Source of the DNA: Epiperipatus broadwayi
Lineage: Eukaryota; Onychophora; Udeonychophora; Euonychophora; Peripatidae
DNA: 64,000 nucleotides
Assembly: GCA_028023455.1 (NCBI GenBank)
Contig: JAQFVV010000012.1
Location: 15,020,364-15,084,363 of the forward strand
Reading direction: 5' to 3'
Shown: positions 34,131-45,822 of the stretch, in pieces
Numbering within the stretch: position 1 is the first letter of the stretch
How the letters are laid out: every line of letters starts with the position of its first letter
Program-made: the position numbers and the translations under genes
Notes under the pieces: generated by a model
The model's input: the letters and a program-made list of their open reading frames with translations, nothing else
What the model was told of the DNA's origin: nothing
Database searches by the model: none

Positions 34131-35735
34131 GGATACCTATATAATAACATATATTAAATGTTTTCTTTATTAGTATTAATACAATTTTGATACATATTAT
34201 TATCATTTTTCTCTTTAAACACAGGTATACTTTTAAAAACAAAAGTAAAAGTTATAATGTGAAAAAAGTAATTAACATTTAATTAAAAAATCAAACATTT
34301 TATTGCTTGGAAGGTCATAAGAAATTCAGCAGCCATGGCAGAACTGGGTCATGATCCATGAACCATGAGCTCCACAATCTGCCACTCTACAATTGCACCA
34401 AATGACTCAAGGCTTGATATTTAATTATTGTATTATAATTTGTTATTTATATGGTAGATCAAAGATCATTTAGAATATAAAATTTATAAAATTCAATATC
34501 TGTTTGTCACTCTCTCATTTATTATAAAACTTCGTTAGAAGGTGACTATTATCAAATCAAATATTAATTGAATATTTTTCAAAATTCTGTAATCATTTTA
34601 AAATTGTGCAATATTTTATTTTGTTTTTTAAAAAGTTTTATTATAAAAACATATTTACAAGTAAATAAAATTGCTATACAACACAAACAGGGAATAGAGA
34701 GGGTCATAACACATTACACTAACAAGTCTTCATCTTAGGAATGTCAACAGTTCCAATAAATATTAAAACTATTACTGTTGTATATCTGACAGTCATTTAA
34801 ATAAAGTGAGCTCAATGTTATTGACAAAATCAGGTTAGTCAACAATAAAACTACTTAAGGAGTAATGTGTTGCACATAGGTTCTACTACAAAATATAGTT
34901 GAAGTGAGTAGCTTTTTTTCTAAAATAGATTAAAATCTAAAAAGTAGCTGCAAAATGTTATCAAATTGTTAGCCAATTATAAACAAAATCACAACTATGT
35001 TATTCTTATATCAAAGACATATTTTTATGAATGTCATGATGAAACCAAATGCTTATTTCATAAAGTCCAAGATGATTAAGTTCTCACATGCATAATAGGT
35101 ACTTTATTACTATTTTCATTTATCCGTTTGCCATTTTCAATATTGAATTCATAAAGAAAATCATTAAGGAAACAAGAATGTAAAAAGGAAATAATAATTA
35201 CATATTTAATACAAACATATCAAGAGCTTATAGAAATCAGTGATCTTCCAAAATATAATTCATAATGAATGCAGGAGTGCAAATATTTTAAGCAATGTTT
35301 CTGGCTGAACTTATTGAAAAGTGTGTCCTATCCAAATTATTATTTTGACAAACTACTTACTTTTTGATCTTTCACTCATTGATTTTATCTGGCATAGTGA
35401 CATTTTAGAATTTATATGAAGTTATCTTAATAAATATTCCACATGATTTTGTTGTTTTTCATTCTTGCTTTCCTCAGAATTTCATTTATTATACTTTTAA
35501 AACAGCTTCAACATTTTTGTTAATAGCATTGACAGTAAGAATGAAACTTTAATTACATCAAACCAAAACTGTTTATGTAATAGCAACATGAATATATTTT
35601 TTCTATTTCCAAATCACATATGTCTGAACCTACATTGTAACTCAGATATAATTTTTTTCAACTAACCAATTATGTTTTCTATAATAATTAAGCTACTTTT
35701 CATTCCAGAACTATGAAATTACAAATAAAATACCT
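34131..35735. other. A+T-rich noncoding DNA
   Basis: No gene. A weak tRNA-like sequence can be imagined on the minus strand near 34320-34410 (GGTTCATGGATC as a B-box-like word), but pairing is not convincing. Confidence 0.45.
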
Positions 35736-36161
35736 TAGAGCTATTCAACCTTAAATAATCCTAGGGCCACATAAGAAAATTAATTGAGGGTCACATACAA
35801 AAATTGAAAATTTCTACAATTAGATGAATTATAACTAAACAGAACTAATTGTGCAGTAATCATGGATATATTTGCTATGAATGCTCAAAGCATGCACATT
35901 AGATTAAAAGACAATGTAAGGCCACTTCTTTTAAATACCTTATATTTGAAATTTATGTGAGGTACATAGTATGTCAAAACACTAGATAATAATATTTATC
36001 ATCAGGATTATGGATTAGTAATAGAATTAAAATATCTAGTAAATATTTGATTCAACTGATTTTATTTTTTCCTTTGAAACAAATCAAAATCTTTAAGTGA
36101 GTGATGCAAATCCCCCTTTCAGGCCACTAATTATTTGAGAACCATGTGTTGCACAGCCCTG
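35736..36161. mobile_element. hAT-like MITE (~426 bp)
   Basis: The ends are imperfect terminal inverted repeats: TAGAGCTATTCAACC on the left and, in complement, CAGGGCTGTGCAAC on the right, with GGGCCAC / GTGGCC about 30 bp in from each end. Flanking octamers AAATACCT (35728-35735) and AACTATCT (36162-36169) match at six of eight positions, as expected of a decayed 8-bp hAT target duplication. The interior is A+T-rich and noncoding. Such elements depend on a hAT transposase made elsewhere. Confidence 0.5.
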
Positions 36162-36627
36162 AACTATCTGATACAATTTATGAAACTTTTAATATTTGAT
36201 GTTTCACTTTTAAATAAGAAGGGTAATGAGATAAACAATAATTCTAAATCACCAATATTAATGAGCTCATTATTATTGGCCAGTAGATAAAGTTATCAAG
36301 CATTACATTTCACTATTAATCATACTGTAACTGTCAGAATTGTACAACCCACATGGAAATCACCTGATGATAATCTTCATGTGCATTCCACATTCTGACA
36401 TCACAGACTAATAATTTTTTCTTTTTCAGTCTGCTAAGGTTAGAGAAAAACCTCTCAACTATTCTACTTAAATTATTGATTGCAAATAATGACAAAATGC
36501 TAACAAAATCATATGACATACAATTTATTTTATATATATGTTAGAAATTTACACACAATGGCATAACTTTACTTAATTGACTTATTAATTTTGGAAAATT
36601 CATTTATGTGAAATAAACAGTTATAAA

Positions 36628-36628
<1 letters not shown>

Positions 36629-36670
<42 letters not shown>

Positions 36671-36710
36671 ACTACTACTACTACTGCTACTGCTACTGCT
36701 ACTGCTACTG

Positions 36711-36776
<66 letters not shown>

Positions 36777-36805
36777 TTATTATTATTAATAATAATAATA
36801 ATAAT
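36629..36805. repeat. (CTG)n(CTA)n(CTG CTA)n(CTA)n(ATT)n(AAT)n microsatellite
   Basis: A graded trinucleotide tract passes from CTG to CTA to alternating CTG/CTA, back to CTA, then ATT and AAT. It directly abuts the 5' truncation point of the LINE that follows. Its minus-strand poly-Val/Ala frame is not a gene. Confidence 0.95.
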
Positions 36806-37471
36806 TCAGTCTCTTTTTCACCTAAAGCATTGAGAATGATTTGTTTTTGCAATTTGTTAAATTTAAAACAATTTAATCCATACACCAATTTTAATGATCA
36901 CACATTGGATTATATTCTTAGTAATTTTCCTACAATTGAATGTTTAACTACTACTTCTCTTCCTTTTTCCATTGATTTGCATCATCCTCCCTTAGAATTT
37001 TATATTAATATTAAATTTAATAGACTTTGTCCTTTTAAAATTATGAAGAGAAACTACAAAAAAGGAAATTATTTGGGTCTTTGTTTACAATTATCTAATT
37101 TTAACTGGGAAAAATTGTATTCTTCATCTGATGGAGATTTCTGTATGAAGTTTTTTGAACAATCATTTAGTGAACTAATTGACAAATACATTCCTAAAGA
37201 AAAATTTTTAACTAACCATTTTCCTCTCTGGTTTTCAGTTTCTCTTAAAGAAATTATTAAAAGGAAATCATTTCATCATCGTAAATATTGGAAAACTAAG
37301 AACTTAAATTATTATAACAATTTTATTAATTATAGAAGATTGTCTAAGGTTATATATTATAGAGATTTTCAAAAATTTATACAAAACACTGAAAATCATA
37401 TTTCTGATAATCCTTTGCAATTTTGGTCTCTGGTTAAGGTTTTAGGTATTAAAAAAAAAATTACAGAGTAA
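36806..37471 (+). pseudogene. LINE endonuclease C-terminus and linker
   Basis: The frame is open from the truncation point. LDYILSNF and DLHHPPLEF correspond to the last APE-endonuclease motifs (the D-x-I/L-x-S/T-N box and the SDHxP histidine box). A ~150-residue basic linker follows (FNWEKLYSSSDGDF, FPLWFSVSLKEIIKRK), typical of the region before the reverse transcriptase. It ends at a run of ten A residues (about 37450-37459), where a slip most likely broke a frame that continues at 37492. Confidence 0.75.
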
Positions 37472-37491
37472 TAATTCTAATCTAGCCGCAG

Positions 37492-39073
37492 ATGATTTTT
37501 TCTCATTATTTCTCAGAGCTTTTTAAACAATCTCAGTCTTTTACTAATTTAACTGAAAATAATGATCTAGTTGAAGAAAGAATAACATGTGATTCATTTG
37601 TTGAATCTGATGTTGTTTTTACTATTGGGCAGCTTAAATTACATTCTAGTGTGGGCCTTGACAATATTCCAGCTTTCATTTATAAAGGATGTGCTGAATA
37701 CATTGCTTCTCCTCTTTTGCATATTTTTAATTGCTCTTTAGCAAATGGTACTTTTCCTACATCCCTTAAAATTGCTAAAGTTGTTCCTATTTTTAAGAAA
37801 GGATCTAGAGATTTGGTAAGTGACTATAGGCCTATTTCAATTCTACACACTGTTGCTCGAATATTTGAAAGATGTTTATATAATAAAATTATCTTGGATG
37901 TCTCTAAGGTTTTGGCACCAGAGCAGCATGGATTTTTGCCTAATAGGTCCATTGAGACAAATTTGCTAACTATTTTTGATCACATTTCAAATTCAATTGA
38001 GAATCAATCTAGGTTAGATGTTGTTTATTTTGACATGTCCAGGGCTTTTGATAGAGTTAATCATAAAATTCTTCTTAAGAAGCTTTGTAGGTTAGGTTTT
38101 TCCAAATTATTAATTAATTGGTTTAACTCTTTTCTTAAGGATAGAATGTCTTGTGTGAGGTTTAATAATAAATTGTCATTACCATATTATTGCTTCACTG
38201 GGGTGCCTCAAGGCAGTGTTCTTGCACCTTTATTATTTAATGTATACATTGATGACCTAAAATCATGCATTAAATTTTCACATCTTCTATGTTATGCAGA
38301 TGATTGCAAAATTTTTAGGCATATTTATTCTACTAATGACTGTTTTTTTACTTCAAAGTGATATAGATAATTTCTTGAATTGGTGCGAAGGTAATTATAT
38401 AGATATAAATATGGATAAGTGCTCCATTGTCTCTTACTCTAGAAAATCTGAAATTTTAAGGTTTTCCTACTATATTGGTGATTCTAAAATTATAACAAAT
38501 GATCATCAAAAAGATCTAGGAATAATATTTTCCAATAATGGGTCTTTTCATAATCACATTAATTTTATGGTGAATAAATCTCTTAAAATTATAGGAGCTA
38601 TTTACAGATATGGAAAAACATTTAATAAATTTACAAAGATTAAACTTTTTATATCCTTAGTTGTTCCCATCTTGGAGTATGGTTCAATTATATGGAGTCC
38701 TCATAACAGTACAGATATCATAAGAATTCAGTCTGTTTTTGACAAATTTGCAAAATTGAATAGTTTAGGTAATGAACACTATATTGATTTACTGCTGAGA
38801 CGAAAAACAAGAGATCTCAAGCTTTTTCATAAATTTATTTCCCAGAATATTTCTGTATCTAATTTGCTTTCTAATTTAGGTATTAAGAAACAGAATTATA
38901 ATACTCGTACTCACAATATTTTTGAACTGAAAATTTGTAAATCTGATGTATTAAGATTTTCCCCTTTATTTCGTTTACCTAGAACTTATAACAAAGATTT
39001 TGGTTGTGATGATGTTTTTAATCTGAATTTTAAACAATTCACTAAGGTCCTCATAAAAAAATATTATCCTTAA
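37492..39073 (+). pseudogene. LINE reverse transcriptase and C-terminal region
   Basis: 37492-38361 contains IAKVVPIFKKGS and DYRPISIL (fingers), DVVYFDMSRAFDRVNH (motif A), GVPQGSVLAPLLF (motif B) and LCYADDCKIF (catalytic Asp pair). A frame change near 38345 leads to 38294-39073, with SDIDNFLNWCEGN, LGIIFSNNGSFHNHI and PILEYGSIIWSP, ending in the usual C-terminal region and a stop at 39073. Apart from the two frame breaks the domain is complete. The product would copy LINE RNA at a nicked target. Confidence 0.85.
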
Positions 39074-39766
39074 TTTCATGTGATATATTGCCCTTTTAAT
39101 TATTTGTGCATTTTATTGTTTTTCTATTTTATTGGTATTATTATTATTTTTTTTTTTTGTGTATTTTTAATGCTTATTTAGATTTATATATGATAATGAA
39201 ATTACTGTGTAATCTATAATTGGCTAAATGCTGTTGATATGTACATTAAATAAAGAAATGAATTGAATTGAATTATTATTATTATTATTATTAAGTTTCA
39301 ACAATAGTAAACTTTATTGATCCAATAGTTACATAGTATTATAATGCCATAGCAAGATACATGTTGAATCTTATTATTGTTAGTTCAATTTCAAGTCTAC
39401 AATATTCATTTTTTTAAAAATACATATCTGTATGGGTAATTTTACATGATTCTATCCACTTTATCAATGTTAATTCATCATATTATTGTCCAATAGGAGC
39501 ATAATCAGGACCATGCTTTCTTTAATTTTGTTTTTTATAGCTTTGCTATTTGCCTGAGCAGGGACCAAGTAGCTGCATAAATATCCAGGCTGGTGATCTG
39601 CTTGTCTCTAACTTGAATTTTATTAAACTTATTTTGAAATGTGGCTGGATGCCTTCTGGGGTTATTATCCAATATGAATACACACCTAGTGCACCAAAGT
39701 GCATATAAAACAAACATTGAGGCCCTTATGGCTGGTATAGACCTACCTTTGTAATTTGAATTTGCA

Positions 39767-41548
39767 TCATTGTAGTATTTTTTTACTGTATTTGCCCTGC
39801 AAAATGCATCTAGTCTGCTCCAAGGCCTTGCAGTTGAAAATTATATGCTGTAAAGTCTCCTCAGCCATATGGCAAAGGCCACAGAATGGATCAACTGACC
39901 TGTACATTCTTCTGTGATGTAAAAAATACTTAGTAGGTAAAGCATTCAAATTCATCTTGATTATAAAATCTAGGAACTTAGGTTCTAGTTGCCATTTTTT
40001 GTATTGCTTGATCAGATATTTGTTTCCTATTTCTAGTATTGATGGGATCTCCTCATTATAATTATTTTGATGTATAAACTTATATATTTCCCAATATTTA
40101 TATTTTTGGTCCAATTGATCTGGAATTGTTCTTTCTCTCCTGCATTGGTAGATGGTGATTGCCAAAAAACAATCTTTTGGAGGAGGTCTATCTGTAGGTG
40201 TTATCTGCTCTAGGTGTCTTAATTTAGGAAATTGAGTGAGTATAGCAATTATAGCATTCCTTGTTTTGAATGTTTGAAATGTTTGTAAGCTATGCAATCC
40301 CAGTCCATTTGCTATAAGAGGGTGATTCAGTTTTACCATTGAAATTGCCACCGTCTTTTCCCCACAGATGAGCTTGCAACATATGGAATTAATGCATGCC
40401 ATAAATTTCTTTGATAATTCAACTACAGGCATGTAATATGTTATCTTGGTTATTATAAGTTTGTTAATCAGTTGCACCTTTGCATATATGGACAAATATG
40501 CCTTTGAGAGTGATTCAGCTATGCTTTTGACTTCCTCTTTGAGCTTGGCTTGGATCTGACATCTCATTCTAGTGGCTCCTAGAAAAAAAGGAAAGCCTAG
40601 GAATGGAGCTGGTTTTTCTCGATACATTGGTCCACATGGCTTTCCAGTGAGTAGCTTCCAGGCCGCAGACTTTTCTGGGTTTATGCTCAATCCATATTGC
40701 TTTGAGAATTGTTCAAGCACTGCCTGAAGCTGTGGTATTTGCTTCTTTGATGCCAAGAAGACTGTGATATCGTCCATGTATGCGAGACATGCAATCTTCT
40801 GTGTTGTACCAGGTATTTGAACTCCAATGAATGTGCTATTGATTTTTTCAATAAGAGGATTGATATAATAAATAAACATTAATGCACTCAGAGGAGATCC
40901 TTGTGATAGTGATTGTGTTAGGATGAATGAAGGTGAATTTTGGCCATTCATAGTAACATACAGTTCTCTGCTCAGTATCAAGTTTGCAGACAAATATAGC
41001 AGACCTTTGGGTATTTTAGTTTGCTTGAGCATATCCAGTAACACAGGGATTCTCACTGAATCGAAAGCTGAAGCAATATCTATTAGCACCACTACTGTGC
41101 TGTATTTCTTTCTCACCCTGGTGGCTATCATCATGGTCTTGAATAACAATGCTGCTTGCCCCGTTGATGATGTCTTCTTTGCAAATTGTGATTCACTGAT
41201 GGTTGGTAAAATATAGGGCTCAATCTTATCTTTTATAATTTTTTCCAATATTTTAATAGGAAGTGGGCCCATATATATTGGTCTAAGCTCATTTGGCATT
41301 GGTATGCCTTTCTTTTTCTTATTATATGGCACTATTGCCATGGGATATATCCCTGTGGTTGGTTTAATTTCTTGAGCAAGATGGTTTGCTAAATCCTTGA
41401 GGTATTTAGCTGTAAAAAAACTTAAATGCTTGAAAATGAACAGTGGTATCCCATGGCCACCTGGGTGACAAGCATTGCTGATAGTTCTCATTTTCTCTAT
41501 TATATCATTTTCACTAACTGGTAATTCACCCTCAACCTCTCCAAACAT
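39767..41548 (-). pseudogene. Tx1/L1-group ORF2 reverse transcriptase, C-terminal part
   Basis: A 593-codon uninterrupted stretch. The fingers contain LRPIYMGPLPIKILEKII; motif A is VVVLIDIASAFDSV; motif B is QSLSQGSPLSALMFIYYI; the catalytic box is CLAYMDDITVF (YMDD rather than the more usual YADD/FADD); then LGLSINPEKS-type thumb sequence and LGFPFFLG. Near the end CGLCHMAEETLQHIIFNC is the Cx2C...Hx4C zinc motif usual after the L1/Tx1/R2 reverse transcriptase. It is joined to the endonuclease part by a frameshift at a T-run near 41550, so its first methionine is internal. The reverse-transcriptase part itself may still be intact. Confidence 0.85.
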
Positions 41549-42753
41549 TTTTGGCTGAAAAAAAGGCGAGGCTTCGCACTTAACTTATCCTGAAAATATT
41601 TGAACAATGGCATAATCATGTTACGGCCAGTGAACATACCATCCTCAGTCTGTATGGCCATTGACACTTTTATGTCTGGTACATAATGCAAAGCCCACTT
41701 GATAAACTTGCAGGTCCATGTGTGCTGTTGTGTCCTGCAAAGCTTACTTTTCTTATATTCTTTCAGTGATTCACAGGCCTTGTTATAAGCATCAGTCAGC
41801 TTTCTTATGCGTATTTGGGTGTTGTGTGTTGGAGTCATCATCATTAGTCTCTGATGTAGCTGATCAGCATATTGCAGAAGCCTTGATGGTGGTGGTTGAT
41901 TTCTTGTTACATGATCAACATTGAAAGACAAGATATTTATAAAAGTCAGGTATTGCTGTATAGGATTGAGGCTCATCCCTTTAACCTTCTGCAACAGAAT
42001 ATATGTCTCTGAGAAGAGGAATTCTGTCGCATTTGTTGGGATAAGTACTCTTATTGTTTTTGTTAGGTTGTGATTAACTGCTTGCAGTTTTCCTAGATGG
42101 ATCATGATTAGCTGGGCAGAATGATCAGAAAAAGTGGTCAGGACCAATTTTACTTCCATGAGGTGATGCAGCGATGGTGAGTAAAAGACAAGATCTATTA
42201 ATGTTGCAAACCGACCATTATGAAAGGAGATAGCCCCTTCTGGCAGAAAACCTTATCCACTAATCAATGGTATGGCTATTTTATGTAGTGATTTCTGTAT
42301 AAATTCTTCATAAGATGAGTTGCAGTCCCCAACCAGAACAGTGGGGCTTGCATTCATGGCAAGAATTGAATTTATATTATAAATTATAGATTCTATCTTT
42401 TGCTTTTCTACTGGCATATATACAAGCACTATATTCATTGTAATTATTTTTTAAATCAGTGTTATTATTAGAAGGTTTAAATCAATGTAAAGTATTTTGA
42501 AATTTTCAAAAGGACAATCTTGAGCAATTACTATTCCAGTTCCTGCAGATGGGAAGGAAGAATCTTTGGAACATGCAGAGAAGCCCTGGCCCCTCAGGTA
42601 GATAGCTGGGTCTATTGCCAAACCTGCATATGTCTTTGTTTCTAATAATCCTGTTATATGCACTCGTATTTGATTTATCCAATTTCTGACTTCGAAATTT
42701 TTATTGATTGCATTAAGTCCTCTGACATTTAAAACAGCAATTTTAAGTTTCAT
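41500..42753 (-). pseudogene. Tx1/L1-group ORF2 endonuclease and linker, broken
   Basis: It starts MKLKIAVLNVRGLN at 42753, followed by VHITGLLETK (catalytic Glu box). A frameshift near 42450 leads to MNIVLVYMPVEKQ and VLVGDCNSSYEEF (the GDFN box with Phe changed to Cys). An in-frame TAA follows GIPLISG-like sequence near 42250. The frame resumes upstream of 42159 with TTFSDHSAQL (SDH histidine) and a long linker. All APE-type landmarks are thus present, but across three frames. The start lies about 40 bases after the ORF1 stop at 42796, as in other two-ORF LINEs. Confidence 0.8.
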
Positions 42754-42795
42754 TAGTAGTTTTTTTTCCTTTTGAGTTTAGGAATTCATGTCTTC

Positions 42796-44081
42796 CTATT
42801 TTTCTTCCTCGATTTCCACTGCATCTTGAAACACCAGACCACTCTCCTCATCCACTGCTACAACCCAATTATATATTTCCTGCTCACTGTGAGGATTCTC
42901 TTGTTCAATTTTCACCTTTTTATATCTTCTATCTTGTTTTGGTGGACGCCCTGGTTTGCGGCCATATTCAGTGTGCATTTCTATTTGGGTAGGCAGATCT
43001 GGAGTAATAGCCTCCATCATTTCAGCAGATGTTTTATTAATAATTGTTGGCCAAGGTATGACTTTGTTTGAAATTTTGCATTTTCTATCTCCATGAATCA
43101 CATCTTCAGTTTCAGTCTCAAGTGCGATAATTTGCATGTAATCTTTATTTGCACTCTTTGACTGATTTTGTTGGTCACATTTCATATGGCTTACATTTGC
43201 TGCAATTCTTTTATTCTCTTTTTTATTGTTTAATCTCTCTTGCTCATAGAGCTGAGCTGGCCTTTCCTGTTGTGCCATTTTAAGCTTACTTTGGTTATTA
43301 TTATCTTGTATGTTGTCCAGTGGCTTATTTTCCACTTTTAAGCCAACTAGTTCATGGTCAGCATTGTCCAGTGGCTTATTTTCCACTTTTAAGCCAACTA
43401 GTTCATGGTCAACTTTAATGTGTTTGATGTGTTTTATGTTTTTGTCTGCCATTGCTTCCATTGTATCTTCTTTTTTTTTTTTTTGCTTACTTTGTTTATT
43501 AAGTTGTATGCCATCCAGTTCCTTATTTTTCCCTTTTACGTCATCTATTTCTGGGTCACCCTCAATGTGTTTGATGTGATTTAGTTTTTTTCTGTGCTTT
43601 TTTTTATTTTATGTGGCTTCAATTATATCTTCTTCACCGGTTGGTTTATTTCTCCACATTTTTTATTATTTTTTTGCATAATGTCTATATCTATTTTTGA
43701 TCTTTGGTGTTCATCAGGTATATCTTCTATTCCAGTCTCAGATTCCAGTCTTTGATTATTATCTTGATTTCCTTTTTTTGATGAGCTTTATCTGTTTTGG
43801 ACTGACTTCAATTCTTTTGCCTTCTTTTTCAGTGGTTAGTTTGTCTGACTCAAGCAGCTGTGATAGTACTGACTGATCAGCAACTTTCAGCAAACTTTGT
43901 TTCTTATTTCTTTGCATATCATCTATTTTTTTATAATTTTTTTGCATGTCACCCATCTCTTGGTCACATTCTTCATGTTTGGTGTATTTTCTCTTCTTAT
44001 CTGGTCTTGGCTGATTTCCTTTTCCTTCCTTTGTATATTCTTTATCTGTCATTTCTTCCCATTTTTTTTTAATTTTATATT
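42796..44081 (-). pseudogene. LINE ORF1, C-terminal Lys/Glu-rich part
   Basis: Reading frames at 44052-43759 and 43461-42796, with broken sequence between, are rich in Lys, Glu, Asp and Gln. They repeat a motif like PDKK...KH-x-E...DMQKN, also present at the end of the inverted 5' part. YGRKPGRPPKQDRRYKK near the C-terminus looks like an AT-hook (GRP core flanked by basic residues). The tail (WVVAVDEESGLVFQDAV) is acidic. The role is inferred from its position before ORF2: an RNA- or DNA-binding chaperone. It is interrupted by frameshifts and by the inversion. Confidence 0.6.
43315..43416. repeat. 51-bp tandem duplication in ORF1
   Basis: GTCCAGTGGCTTATTTTCC and the following sequence occur twice with a 51-bp period, encoding two copies of a 17-residue block (DHELVGLKVENKPLDN). 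It keeps the frame. Confidence 0.95.
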
Positions 44082-44286
44082 TAGTTAAATGAATTAGATA
44101 AACGTTTCCAACAAAAGTATATAAAAATTACTGAATTGCCAAAAAAACAGTTGCTTAAAACATCACCTGAAGATAATTAATATTCACACCTATCAGGGAA
44201 AATGGACTTTTTACTCACAAAGTAAGTGATTTATTGCTTATAATTTTGTTTTTCTAAGCGCTATTCAGACGCTATATATTGTCAAT

Positions 44287-45299
44287 ATGGCATCCACATC
44301 GGATTCCAAGATAAAGTTTGGCGCGAATCAGACTTCACGAATATATAGCAACATTAGAGCACAGACAACATACGCGAACATAGCTGAATTAAATTTGCAA
44401 AATGCAAAACAAATCCCAAGATTTAGAAAGGCTAATCAGGATGACCTGAATGAAGTAAATGATATAAATATGAATCAATATGATGCTGATGTGCCTTTAC
44501 ATAATGTTTTGTTAAAAGAAAAAGTGGAAGAAATAAATCACCGATTTAATGAAACTATACCAAAAAAATTATTCGTCATTTAAGAGATTTTTTTCAAAGA
44601 AGTCAATAGTCTTAGCAGCAACAGATAGAAATCTCTCTCTCTCTACAAGTTTCCAAAGGAAATACTATATAAAGAGTTATCTAACAAAAAAATGTGGAGC
44701 TCAGTTTCAACCATAGGAGAGCATACCAATTCAAGATATATGGTGATAGAATTCATTAATGAAACGCAATGTACAGATTTTCAAGAAAAAATTAAGACTT
44801 TGGAAAATTATGCTCTTGTGATTGTAGATAGAGAGATGCAAAACTATCACACTGGCATTATTAAAAATACCTATTTTGGGTATAATATACACAATTTCAC
44901 AAAATTAATGAAACCCTTTGGGCAACCGATATACATGAAGCCAATATATCGCTCAGACACACCTACACTAGTTTATTCAAACAGGTTTTATTTCAAAATC
45001 AAAATGAATGAAGGCATAAGACCTGAAGACATCCCAAGCATAATAATGGATCAGGAAGCAATACTGACTATACAAATTATTGGGCTTAGGCCACAATGTT
45101 TTGTGTGTAGAAGTAGAGATCACCTGGCAATAGACTGTGGAAGAAAACACAACAGCAATGACCAGTCAACAGCTAAAACACAGCAAATATTAATTAAAGA
45201 ATACACAACAGAGCAACCGGAAGATCAAGCAAACCCAGACAAGAAGATAGAAAATCCCAAACACACAGAGACTGGCCGAGAAATAGATGACATGAAAAA
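44287..45299 (+). pseudogene. LINE ORF1, N-terminal part (inverted 5' end)
   Basis: It begins MASTSDSKIKFGANQTS at 44287 after a ~200-bp leader. A slip in an A-run near 44567 and a stop near 44630 break the frame, which resumes through FPKEILYKELSNKKMWSS. 44692-45299 is open and contains CFVCRSRDHLAIDC, a CCHC zinc knuckle (Cx2Cx4Hx4C), followed by a Gln/Asp/Lys-rich tail. CCHC-bearing ORF1 proteins are known in the Tx1 group. The coding sequence ends abruptly in GACATGAAAAAA followed by (ATT)n, without its own stop. The missing remainder corresponds to the minus-strand piece ending at 44081. Confidence 0.7.
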
Positions 45300-45330
45300 A
45301 ATTATTATTATTATTATTTTATTCTTTGCA

Positions 45331-45781
45331 ATAATTTAAATTATGCATATACAGTGTACATGCCTAGCATAAAGCTTAAATGCTTTTAAACAATTAATAT
45401 TTGATAAGATTTAAAATAATATTAACATTAGTTGTTTTTAAACAGATCCCAATCCATTGCATAAACTCCTAATCATTTGCACATCTTATTATCACCATTC
45501 TAAGATTAGAATGACCCTGCAAAATAAGGTTAATACAATGTTATAAATTAAGATAAATAACTTATGGATGATTTAACTAATTGATTGTGGTGATCAATAT
45601 CAGGCCATAATATTAGTAAGTAATTACAATAATAAAATAATTGTAACATATAAGAAATAACATTTATACAACAATAGTTTATTGGAACTCAATATTAAAC
45701 TTTGCGAGTTTGGTTAATATTCTGTAATTCAATACTAGTGCTATAAACACAAAGCTAATATTTAATATCTATTAAACCATA
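45331..45781. other. A+T-rich noncoding DNA
   Basis: No gene. It lies between the Tx1-group LINE and the Penelope-like pseudogene, and may include the latter's 3' flank. Confidence 0.5.
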
Positions 45782-45822
45782 GGCTGAGCACTTTTGAGAA
45801 ACATGGTTCTCATAATCATGGT
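45782..45822 (-). ncRNA. Degenerate hammerhead-like segment (weak)
   Basis: On the minus strand, ATTATGAGAACCATG and TTTCTCAAAAGTGCTC form a GAGAA/TTCTC hairpin followed by an A-rich core. The place and order match the segment 3' of Penelope fragment B (11993-12033). The conserved CTGATGA and GAAA boxes are both damaged. Confidence 0.2.

Larger units (their letters stand above)
36806..39272 (+). mobile_element. Jockey/CR1-group LINE, 5' truncated
   Basis: It begins inside the endonuclease domain right after the microsatellite. It continues through linker, reverse transcriptase and C-terminal region to a 3' end AATAAAGAAATGAATTGAATT with a short (GAATT)n tail. Coding density is high and few lesions are visible, so it is a fairly recent insertion. 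Sequence character (YADDCKIF, a downstream NWCEGN and KCSI pattern) fits the Jockey/CR1 superfamily; I cannot assign the exact clade. Confidence 0.8.
39273..45330 (-). mobile_element. Tx1/L1-group LINE with inverted 5' end
   Basis: On the minus strand, reading down from about 44081: C-terminal ORF1, ORF2 endonuclease, ORF2 reverse transcriptase, then a 3' untranslated region (39766-39295) and an (AAT)n tail at 39274-39294. The 5' part of ORF1 with its leader lies at about 44082-45299 on the opposite strand, ending in an A-run joined to (ATT)n. The two ORF1 parts are complementary rather than duplicate. This is the head-to-head layout produced by twin priming during target-primed reverse transcription. 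Both outer edges are (ATT)n, so the target was probably an ATT tract at the tail of the preceding LINE. Confidence 0.7.

Noticed and set aside
34320-34410. Possible tRNA-like sequence on the minus strand
   Set aside because: Only a loose B-box word; no A box or cloverleaf pairing.
36604-36888. 94-codon minus-strand frame rich in Val and Ala
   Set aside because: It is the complement of the CTG/CTA/ATT microsatellite.
44080-44178. Short plus-strand frame ahead of ORF1 that looks protein-like (LNELDKRFQQKYIKITE)
   Set aside because: Only about 32 codons with no start and no link to a known protein; more simply the LINE 5' leader.
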